Origin: an uncultured Clostridia bacterium
GTDB lineage: Bacteria > Bacillota > Clostridia > Oscillospirales > Acutalibacteraceae
NCBI GenBank assembly: GCA_946006915.1
Contig: CAMFZK010000056.1
Location: 1-6,534, forward strand
Length of the DNA: 6,534 nucleotides
Direction of reading: 5' to 3'
A program made the position numbers and the translations under genes. Under the pieces are notes generated by a model. The model saw nothing but the letters and a program-made list of their open reading frames with translations. It was not told where the DNA came from and did not search any database. Shown here in pieces: positions 1-5,604 of this stretch; position 1 is the stretch's first letter; the number at the start of each line of letters is the position of its first letter.

Positions 1-345
1 TCTAACTTTATTGCAACAAGTATTTCCTATAAAAAACAGGAGATAGGTATTCTTCGTGCAATCGGCTCACGCAGTAACGATGTCTTTAGAATTTTCTTTT
101 CGGAAAGTTTTATTATTGCTATGATAAACTTCGTACTCTCGGCAATCGGCGTATTTGTCGCAACTACCGTAATAAACGGGCTTGTACGTCACAACCTGGG
201 TATTTTAATTACGGTATTAAACTTTACACCAAGACAAGTACTCTTGCTTTTGGCGGTAAGTATTTTAGTGGCAACTGTTGCAAGTTTCTTCCCGGTTAAG
301 AAAATTGCTTCCAAACGCCCGATAGACGCTATCAGAAACAGATAA
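1..345 (+). CDS. ABC transporter permease, FtsX/MacB-type C-terminal domain (5' truncated)
   Basis: The frame is open from base 1 and stops with TAA at 343-345, so the N-terminal part lies outside the window and 114 residues are visible. The first visible stretch contains YKKQEIGILRAIGS, the classic cytoplasmic loop of the FtsX-like permease domain found in MacB, LolC/E and related ABC exporters. It is followed by a hydrophobic helix at about residues 35-57 of the visible part, a short outer loop, and a last helix at about 78-96. It ends with the typical FFPVKKIASKRPIDAIRNR tail (Pro followed by basic residues and an 'A..P.DAIR' motif). Such permeases pair with an ATPase to move lipids, peptides or antibiotics, or to transmit mechanical force. 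The substrate cannot be read from this fragment. The true FtsX further right is a different subfamily. An internal ATG at 121 is not a sensible start because the conserved loop lies upstream of it. Domain assignment is confident; exact role is unknown. Confidence 0.9.
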   Translation, partial: SNFIATSISYKKQEIGILRAIGSRSNDVFRIFFSESFIIAMINFVLSAIGVFVATTVINGLVRHNLGILITVLNFTPRQVLLLLAVSILVATVASFFPVKKIASKRPIDAIRNR

Positions 346-355
346 AACACTACAC

Positions 356-385
356 AAAAACGGCTCCAAAAAAGGAGCCGTTTTT
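356..385. terminator. Bidirectional intrinsic terminator between convergent genes
   Basis: A perfect 7-bp GC-rich stem, CGGCTCC (361-367) and GGAGCCG (374-380), surrounds a six-A loop. It is flanked by AAAAA on the left (356-360) and TTTTT on the right (381-385). Because the A-tract and T-tract mirror each other, transcripts from either strand would end in a hairpin plus a U-run. It lies 10 bases past the permease stop and 11 bases before the stop of the minus-strand transporter, so it probably serves both. Confidence 0.92.
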
Positions 386-396
386 ATGCTGTAAAT

Positions 397-1299
397 TCAC
401 TTTTTCACAGTAAAAGTATTAACACCCCAAACACCCAAAATAATTACCCCGCAAAGGATATATTCGGCAACAGAAAACTTTTCTTTTAAAATAACAACAC
501 CCGCAAATACCGTTACGGCAGTTATTATGTTGGAAAATGACGAGGACTGAACCACGCTTATTTGGGTGGTTGAAAAATTGTAAAGCAAAAACGCCAAAAC
601 AGATGAAAACAAAGAAAGATATATAACCGAAACTAAAAATGAAATATCCGAAAGCGAAGAGAAAAGTAACGGTAAATAATTTTGCCTTAAAACAAGCACC
701 GCAATAAAATTAAACCCTATAGCACCTATTAAAAACATTATGTATGTACGTTCAATGGGAGAAAATTTTGCCGATTCACTTCGGCTTAAAATATTAAAAA
801 CAGAAGCACATAAAACCGCACCGAAAAGCAGTATTATGCCTAAAAAGTGGTTTTTTGAACCGTCGTTGGAAATTATACTTACAGCGCCGATACCCGCAAT
901 AGAAACTGCGGTGCAAAGAATTTGCATTTTGGTTGCGTTTTCCTTTAAAATAATACTTGCAAGAATTATTACAACCACCGGCACAAGGGCAATTATAACC
1001 CCCGAAAGGGCGCTTGATACCATTGAAAGTCCGTAAAGTTCAAGAATGAAGTACAAAAGAGGTTGTGCAAAAGCCATTAAAATAAGTTTGGCTTTGGGTT
1101 TGCCTTTAAAATTCAATTTAAACTTTCCGACAAAACATAAAATATTAAGAAAAATAAAAGCAAAGGTAAAACGGACGCTTAAAATAATAAGCGGATGCGA
1201 AACTGCAAGTGCCGTTTTGGAAAAAATAAAACTAAAACCGAAGATTATGTTAGCGGTAAGGGCGGCTAATACCCCTAAAAACTGTTTTTTGTCGCTCAT
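397..1299 (-). CDS. EamA/DMT-superfamily transporter (RhaT-like permease)
   Basis: This 300-residue integral membrane protein is of the usual length for the drug/metabolite transporter superfamily. It shows about ten hydrophobic segments, roughly at residues 8-27, 35-53, 73-92, 97-118, 126-143, 152-170, 185-203, 219-239, 248-270 and 276-293. These form two EamA repeats (about 9-143 and 153-293). Each repeat ends with the family's 'LKE....(about 10)..G..+..G' signature: LKENATKMQILCTAVSIAGIG at about 118-138 and LKEKFSVAEYILCGVIILG at about 271-289. Members export or import amino acids, nucleosides, sugars or other small metabolites across the cytoplasmic membrane; the substrate cannot be predicted. 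The start is supported by AAGGTG (complement of 1307-1312) seven bases upstream of the ATG. The gene is convergent with the permease on its left and divergent from the regulator on its right, so it is probably monocistronic. Family assignment is secure; specific function is unknown. Confidence 0.93.
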   Translation of the reverse strand: MSDKKQFLGVLAALTANIIFGFSFIFSKTALAVSHPLIILSVRFTFAFIFLNILCFVGKFKLNFKGKPKAKLILMAFAQPLLYFILELYGLSMVSSALSGVIIALVPVVVIILASIILKENATKMQILCTAVSIAGIGAVSIISNDGSKNHFLGIILLFGAVLCASVFNILSRSESAKFSPIERTYIMFLIGAIGFNFIAVLVLRQNYLPLLFSSLSDISFLVSVIYLSLFSSVLAFLLYNFSTTQISVVQSSSFSNIITAVTVFAGVVILKEKFSVAEYILCGVIILGVWGVNTFTVKK

Positions 1300-1329
1300 T
1301 TCTTTTCACCTTAAACATATTTTTTAAGA

Positions 1330-1340
1330 ATTTTAACACA
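1330..1340 (-). promoter_or_regulatory. Candidate extended -10 promoter for the EamA transporter
   Basis: Read on the minus strand, this stretch is TGTGTTAAAAT, a match to the Gram-positive extended -10 pattern TRTGnTATAAT with one base off in the hexamer. No good -35 is seen 16-18 bases upstream, which is tolerable for an extended -10. It sits 31 bases before the start codon. The call rests on pattern only. Confidence 0.45.
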
Positions 1341-1407
1341 TATTTCCAAATAAATGCGGTAAATTAAGGGAATTGTAATTTTTTTGTAACTTTTTTAATA
1401 TTATCTC

Positions 1408-1436
1408 TTGCAAAACGCGCAGAGATTGTGTAAAAT
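1408..1436 (+). promoter_or_regulatory. Candidate sigma-A promoter for the regulator-ftsEX-hydrolase unit
   Basis: TTGCAA (1408-1413) and TAAAAT (1431-1436) are separated by exactly 17 bases, each hexamer differing from consensus (TTGACA, TATAAT) at one or two positions. Initiation would fall near 1443, leaving a leader of about 35 bases before the start codon at 1477. No other convincing promoter is visible in the short gaps downstream until the terminator at 5555, so this one may drive all four genes. Confidence 0.6.
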
Positions 1437-1476
1437 ATATAAGTAGATTTTTTGTTTTTAAGGATGTGTTAAAAAA

Positions 1477-2550
1477 ATGGCAAACCGTTTGTTTCAAGGT
1501 GTAATTCATCAAATGAAGGATGCTGTTGACCGTGTGTTCGGTGTAATGGATGAAAATTATAATATAATTGCTTGCAGTGAACTCGGTAAAATAGGCGAAA
1601 CATTGCCCGAAAACAGTTTTATAGGCGAAAATTCCGAAGAAAACGGATATACATACAAAGCAATAGGCGAAAAACAAAATATTACCTATACCGTTTTTGT
1701 GGAGGGTAACGATGTTTTGGCTATGAAATATGCCGATATTTTGGCAATTTCTTTTGCAAATATTAAGTTTTATTATGACGAAAAGTACGACCGTGCGAAC
1801 TTTATTAAGAATATAATTCTTGACAATATTCTTCCCGGCGATATTTATATTAAAGCACGTGAACTTTATTTTAACAGCGATGTTTCAAGAACCGTTGTTA
1901 TTGTGCGTTCGCTTGAAAATACCGACGTTTCGGTTTATGATGTGGTTCAAAACCTATTCCCCGATAAATCAAAGGACTTTGTAATCAACATTAACGAAAG
2001 CGATATTGCCCTGGTTAAAGAAACCGCACAGGGAATTGATTCTAAAACAATTGAAAAACTGGCTGCCACTATTGCAGATACCGTTTCGGGCGAATTTTAT
2101 ACCCCCGTTGTTATCGGTATAGGTACTACGGTTAATAACCTTAAAGATTTAGCACGTTCTTTTAAAGAAGCACAGGCAGCGCTTGAAGTGGGCAAGGTGT
2201 TTGATACCGAAAAAACCATCGTTTCTTACGATAATTTGGGTATTGCACGTCTTATTTATCAGTTACCTACAACCCTTTGCGAAACCTTCTTAAAAGAAGT
2301 TTTCAAGCGCGGTTCTATTGAAAATCTTGACCAGGAGACCTTCTTTACCATTCAGCGTTTCTTTGAAAACAACCTTAACGTTTCGGAAACTTCACGTAAA
2401 CTTTTTGTTCACCGTAACACATTGGTTTACCGTCTTGAAAAAATCAAGAAAATTACAGGTCTTGACCTGCGTGAATTTGACCACGCAATAATCTTTAAGA
2501 TTGCTTTAATGGTAAACAAATACTTAAAAAGCAATCCGGTTAAATACTAA
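1477..2550 (+). CDS. CdaR/PucR-family transcriptional regulator (HTH_30 C-terminus)
   Basis: This is a predicted cytoplasmic DNA-binding regulator of 357 residues. The C-terminus (about 288-345) is a clear PucR-type helix-turn-helix, with the hallmark NNLNVSETSRKLFVHRNTL followed by VYRLEKI and ITGLDL. The middle (about 136-255) resembles the GGDEF-like CdaR domain, including GIGTTVNNLKDLARSFKEAQ and AL at about 214-236; the catalytic GGDEF residues are absent, as is normal for this family. The N-terminus (about 10-100) looks like a PAS or sugar-diacid-type sensor (residues 21-33, FGVMDENYNIIAC), but I cannot name a ligand. An in-frame TAA at 1459-1461 makes the ATG at 1477 the first possible start; AAGGA at 1460-1464 is a distant but usable ribosome binding site. 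The stop is 23 bases before ftsE with no terminator between, suggesting cotranscription. Classic relatives control sugar-acid or purine catabolism, which does not fit this neighbourhood; control of the downstream cell-wall genes or of itself is inference. Confidence 0.88.
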   Translation: MANRLFQGVIHQMKDAVDRVFGVMDENYNIIACSELGKIGETLPENSFIGENSEENGYTYKAIGEKQNITYTVFVEGNDVLAMKYADILAISFANIKFYYDEKYDRANFIKNIILDNILPGDIYIKARELYFNSDVSRTVVIVRSLENTDVSVYDVVQNLFPDKSKDFVININESDIALVKETAQGIDSKTIEKLAATIADTVSGEFYTPVVIGIGTTVNNLKDLARSFKEAQAALEVGKVFDTEKTIVSYDNLGIARLIYQLPTTLCETFLKEVFKRGSIENLDQETFFTIQRFFENNLNVSETSRKLFVHRNTLVYRLEKIKKITGLDLREFDHAIIFKIALMVNKYLKSNPVKY

Positions 2551-2573
2551 TTGAAAAGGAATTTTATAAAAAA

Positions 2574-3296
2574 ATGGAACAATTTGAACAGGTTTTTAAC
2601 ACACCGCAGTCGGAACAACCTATAATTGAGTTCCGTGGAGTTTCTAAAACCTATCAAACCGGCACACACGCTTTGGAGGATGTTAATATTAAAATTAACA
2701 ACGGCGAATTTGTGTTTGTAGTCGGTTCTTCGGGTGCGGGTAAGAGCACCTTTATGAAACTTATTATGCGTGAAGAAAAAGCCAACACGGGAAAAATTAT
2801 TGTAAACGGCTTTGACCTTACGTCAATGAAACGCAAAAACGTACCTATGCTTCGCAGAACAATGGGTATAGTTTTTCAGGACTTCCGCTTAATTCCCAAT
2901 ATGAATGTCTTTGAAAATGTTGCTTTTGCAATGCATGTTGTGGGTGCCGGCAGTAAAGAAATTCGCAAAGAAGTGTCAAAAGCACTTTCTAAAGTCGGAC
3001 TCGGTCATAAAGCACGTTCAATGCCTTCGCAACTTTCGGGCGGCGAACAACAGCGTGTAGGTCTTGCAAGGGCATTGGTAAACTCGCCCGATTTAATAAT
3101 AGCGGACGAGCCCACGGGTAACGTTGACCCTAATATGTCTTATGAAATTGTATCGCTTCTTACCGAAATTAACAAAAGGGGAACTACTGTTTTAATGGTA
3201 ACCCACGATCATAATTTGGTAAGGGACTTTAACCACCGTGTTATTATGCTTGACGGCGGTAAAATTGTTGCCGATAATGCCGGAGGTGAGTTCTAA
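2574..3296 (+). CDS. ftsE: Cell-division ABC transporter ATP-binding protein FtsE
   Basis: FtsE is the cytoplasmic ATPase that drives FtsX and so switches peptidoglycan hydrolases on outside the cell. All nucleotide-binding motifs are intact: Walker A GSSGAGKST at 51-59, Q-loop Gln102 in VFQDFRLIP, signature LSGGEQQR at 154-161, Walker B LIIADE at 174-179 followed by PTGNVD, and switch His211 in VTHD. The FtsE-typical stretches FQDFRLIPNMNVFENVAFA (101-119) and ADEPTGNVDP separate it from generic LolD/MacB ATPases. At 240 residues it is slightly longer than usual (about 220-230) because of a polar, Gln/Glu-rich 16-residue N-terminal extension before the conserved core. No alternative start lies closer to the core, so ATG 2574 stands; AAAGGA at 2555-2560 precedes it by 13 bases. 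Its last base is shared with the ftsX start codon. Identity is very secure because ftsX follows directly. Confidence 0.96.
   Translation: MEQFEQVFNTPQSEQPIIEFRGVSKTYQTGTHALEDVNIKINNGEFVFVVGSSGAGKSTFMKLIMREEKANTGKIIVNGFDLTSMKRKNVPMLRRTMGIVFQDFRLIPNMNVFENVAFAMHVVGAGSKEIRKEVSKALSKVGLGHKARSMPSQLSGGEQQRVGLARALVNSPDLIIADEPTGNVDPNMSYEIVSLLTEINKRGTTVLMVTHDHNLVRDFNHRVIMLDGGKIVADNAGGEF
3282..3289 (+). promoter_or_regulatory. Strong ribosome binding site for ftsX inside ftsE
   Basis: GGAGGTGA is a full match to the anti-Shine-Dalgarno and lies six bases before the ftsX ATG at 3296. The ftsE stop and ftsX start overlap as TAATG, which points to translational coupling and balanced production of the two subunits. 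Confidence 0.85.
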
Positions 3297-4318
3297 TGAA
3301 ATTAAGCAGTGTAAGATATCTCACTAAAGAGGGCGTAAAAAACGTTTGGGTAAACCGTTTAATGTCATTAGCGTCAATCGGTGTACTGGTTGCCTGTATG
3401 GTAATAATCGGTTTAGCGGTTTTAATTTCCGAAAATGTTAATTTGGCAGTAGGCAATCTTGAAAAACAAAATGTTGTAATGGCTTATATGAAGGACTATA
3501 ACTGGGCGCTTTATTCCGAAAAGGAAACAGGTGAAACCGCTTCGCAAGACACTGAACAAGCCGAACAACCCGACCAAAACGGAATAAAACAGTCGGATTA
3601 TGTTATTCATAACGAGCAAGAGGCAATGGCACTTTGCGAGGAAATTGAAAAAATACCCAATGTCGCTTCGGTAACATTTGTTTCAAGCGAAGAGGGGTTA
3701 GAAACCGTAAAGGGTTCTATGCTTGAGGGACAGGAGGAATATTTCAGTTTTCTTAACGAAGAAAACCCTATGTCCTGCGCCGCTAAAATAACTATGACCG
3801 ATATGTCATTGTTTGACCAAACGGTAAACAAAATCAAAGAGTTAGAGGGTATAGATGCTATTCAGTCCCAAAGCGATTTAGCCGAAACTATTGCCGCTAT
3901 TAAAAACGGTATCGGCGTTGCAGGATTTTGGATTATAGGAATTTTAATGCTCATTTCACTTGTAATTGTATCAAATACAATCCGTGTTACTATGTATAAC
4001 CGCAAACTTGAAATAAGCATTATGAAAGCGGTAGGTGCTACCGATGCATTTGTAAGAATTCCCTTTGTGGTAGAGGGTATGCTTATCGGTGTTATTTCGG
4101 CACTTATTGCCGAAGGTTTACTTTACTTCTGTTACCGTGTTGCAACCGAAACCATTGTTTCAACACTGCGTACCGAAGATATTGTAAAATTCGGGGATAT
4201 GGCGTGGATTTTACTTGGAATTTTTGTCGGTATCGGCATTTTGGCGGGTATTATAGGCAGTTTGTTTATGATAAGTAAGTATCTTCGCCGTGAGGGAAGC
4301 GAATTTGCGGCAATCTAA
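3296..4318 (+). CDS. ftsX: Cell-division protein FtsX, ABC-type permease subunit
   Basis: FtsX is the membrane half of the FtsEX complex: it has a cytoplasmic N-terminus, four transmembrane helices and a large extracellular domain that contacts the murein hydrolase. The architecture is complete here: the N-terminal RYLTKEGVKNVWVNRLMSLAS at 7-27 is the typical Firmicute FtsX opening, TM1 spans about 23-44, the extracellular domain 45-208, TM2 209-229, TM3 256-281 and TM4 302-327. The cytoplasmic loop VTMYNRKLEISIMKAVGAT (231-249) is the FtsE-coupling segment of the FtsX superfamily. At 340 residues it is longer than the roughly 300 common in Firmicutes. The extra length is mainly a polar, acidic, Gln-rich insertion at about 69-102 in the extracellular domain. 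The domain carries two cysteines (114 and 161) that could pair outside the cell. Start chosen from GGAGGTGA and the TAATG overlap with ftsE. The hydrolase gene follows 16 bases later. Confidence 0.95.
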   Translation: MKLSSVRYLTKEGVKNVWVNRLMSLASIGVLVACMVIIGLAVLISENVNLAVGNLEKQNVVMAYMKDYNWALYSEKETGETASQDTEQAEQPDQNGIKQSDYVIHNEQEAMALCEEIEKIPNVASVTFVSSEEGLETVKGSMLEGQEEYFSFLNEENPMSCAAKITMTDMSLFDQTVNKIKELEGIDAIQSQSDLAETIAAIKNGIGVAGFWIIGILMLISLVIVSNTIRVTMYNRKLEISIMKAVGATDAFVRIPFVVEGMLIGVISALIAEGLLYFCYRVATETIVSTLRTEDIVKFGDMAWILLGIFVGIGILAGIIGSLFMISKYLRREGSEFAAI

Positions 4319-4323
4319 TTTTC

Positions 4324-4328
4324 AGGAG
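4324..4328 (+). promoter_or_regulatory. Ribosome binding site that fixes the hydrolase start at 4335
   Basis: AGGAG lies six bases before the ATG at 4335. The frame is also open from an ATG at 4290 inside ftsX, but that start would put 15 polar residues in front of a textbook signal peptide and lacks a comparable ribosome binding site, so 4335 is preferred. Confidence 0.85.
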
Positions 4329-4334
4329 AATAAG

Positions 4335-5549
4335 ATGCGTAAAAATATTATAAAATTTGTTTCGGTTATCAGTATGGTGGCGTTATTTGTTACATCGGCC
4401 GTTTCGGTTAATGTAAACGCCGCACAGTCGGCTTCGGAAATACAAAGCGAAATCAACGAACTGGAACAGGAGTCCAAAAAACTTGAAGCCGAAATAAAAT
4501 CACTTCAAGGACAGATTAACGAACAAACCAAGTTGAAAAAAGCAATAGAGGATAAAATGGCGGTTGTGCAAAAACAAATTAATGCTTGCAACAGTCAAAT
4601 AAACGCTATTAACGCCCAAATTGCGGCAAATAAGGCGGAAATTGAAAAAAACAACCAACAAATCGAAAATGATAAACTTGTTTTCAAAAAACGTCTTCGT
4701 GCCATTTATATGAGCAATACCGGAAGTAACGCTCAAATTCTTTTGGGAGCGGAGGATTTTTCTCAATTTTTGCAGTTGGCACAACTTACTGCCTCGGTTT
4801 CGGCGCACGATAAAAAGATGATAGAAGAACTTGTGACCGAAATTAAAAAACTTGAAGCAAAACAGCAAGAAAACCAACAACTTTTAAAGGATCAAGAGGC
4901 AATTAAGGCAACTATTGCCGAAAAGCAACAGGAATTATCCAAAGAAGAAAAACAAATTCAGTCGGTTATCAACTCAATGGCGGCTGACCAAAAAGAAGCC
5001 AAAGAAGATAACGCAAGGGTTGAAAAAGAATTAAGGGATATGCAAAATGCCCTTAACGCTATTTTGAATGCGGCAGGTAATTCGGGCGGTAAGGTTGTAT
5101 ACAGCGGGGACGCTTTTTTGTGGCCTACACCTACCATAAGCCGTATTTCGTCGCCTTTCGGTCCGCGTTGGGGAAGATACCATAACGGTATTGATATCTC
5201 AAACGGAACATACGGCGCAAAGGTGGTTGCTATTGCTGACGGTGTGGTAACAACCTATTCAAATAATTGCAAGCATAACTACGGCAAAAAACCGCTTTAT
5301 AACTGTTGCGGAAACGGTTACGGCAATTATATTACAATAAACCACGGCACTAAAGACGGTAATACCTATGTTGCATATTATGCACACTTGGGTTCAATAA
5401 CGGTGTCGCTCGGTCAATCGGTTAAAAAGGGTCAAATTATCGGTTATGTCGGCTCTACGGGACGTTCTACCGGTGCGCATTTGCACTTTGGTATTGCGGT
5501 AAACGGCGGTTGGAGAGACCCTATGAGTTTTTACAAAAAAGTAGGATGA
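4335..5549 (+). CDS. Secreted coiled-coil M23 murein endopeptidase, PcsB/EnvC-like
   Basis: A 404-residue exported peptidoglycan hydrolase, the expected outside partner of FtsEX. Residues 1-29/30 form a signal peptide: Lys/Arg near the N-terminus, a hydrophobic core and a VNA/A cleavage site. Residues about 32-245 form two long coiled-coil arms (Lys/Glu/Gln/Asn-rich) separated by a hydrophobic hairpin, AIYMSNTGSNAQILLGAEDF (123-142) and SQFLQLAQL, as in PcsB-type FtsX-interacting domains. Residues about 270-398 are a LytM/M23 domain with all metal and catalytic residues in place: His283 and Asp287 in HNGID, His351 in YYAHLGS, and His382 and His384 in GAHLHFG. It should therefore be an active endopeptidase that cuts peptide cross-links, unlike EnvC of E. 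coli, whose domain is degenerate and only activates amidases. An insertion at about 308-327 carries Cys312, Cys324 and Cys325 plus His314. Last gene before a terminator. The family is certain; whether to call it PcsB or CwlO-like is less so. Confidence 0.93.
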   Translation: MRKNIIKFVSVISMVALFVTSAVSVNVNAAQSASEIQSEINELEQESKKLEAEIKSLQGQINEQTKLKKAIEDKMAVVQKQINACNSQINAINAQIAANKAEIEKNNQQIENDKLVFKKRLRAIYMSNTGSNAQILLGAEDFSQFLQLAQLTASVSAHDKKMIEELVTEIKKLEAKQQENQQLLKDQEAIKATIAEKQQELSKEEKQIQSVINSMAADQKEAKEDNARVEKELRDMQNALNAILNAAGNSGGKVVYSGDAFLWPTPTISRISSPFGPRWGRYHNGIDISNGTYGAKVVAIADGVVTTYSNNCKHNYGKKPLYNCCGNGYGNYITINHGTKDGNTYVAYYAHLGSITVSLGQSVKKGQIIGYVGSTGRSTGAHLHFGIAVNGGWRDPMSFYKKVG

Positions 5550-5554
5550 TTTAT

Positions 5555-5583
5555 AAACCGCCGCTTAGTTGTGGCGGTTTTTC
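5555..5583 (+). terminator. Intrinsic terminator after the ftsEX-hydrolase unit
   Basis: A 10-bp stem, AAACCGCCGC (5555-5564) with GTGGCGGTTT (5571-5580), including one G-U pair, closes a six-base loop TTAGTT. It begins five bases after the stop codon. The T-run is short (TTTTT at 5578-5582, three of which pair in the stem), so termination may be incomplete and some transcripts may continue into the VanZ-family gene 22 bases further on. Confidence 0.8.
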
Positions 5584-5604
5584 GTAAATCAAAAGGGGAA
5601 TGGT

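Noticed and set aside
740..1327. Two plus-strand frames (740-1036 and 1046-1327)
   Set aside because: Both are shadows on the opposite strand of the EamA transporter, whose ten-helix pattern and duplicated motifs are clear.
1333..1677. A 114-codon minus-strand reading frame across the divergent promoter region
   Set aside because: It overlaps the start of the regulator gene and both candidate promoters, and its product resembles translated AT-rich noise.
4290..4334. Upstream start for the hydrolase inside ftsX
   Set aside because: It would place 15 polar residues ahead of a normal signal peptide; AGGAG at 4324-4328 points to the ATG at 4335.
4500..4880. A 126-codon minus-strand frame rich in Phe and Leu
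   Set aside because: This is the expected antisense image of the Lys/Glu/Gln-rich coiled coil of the hydrolase.
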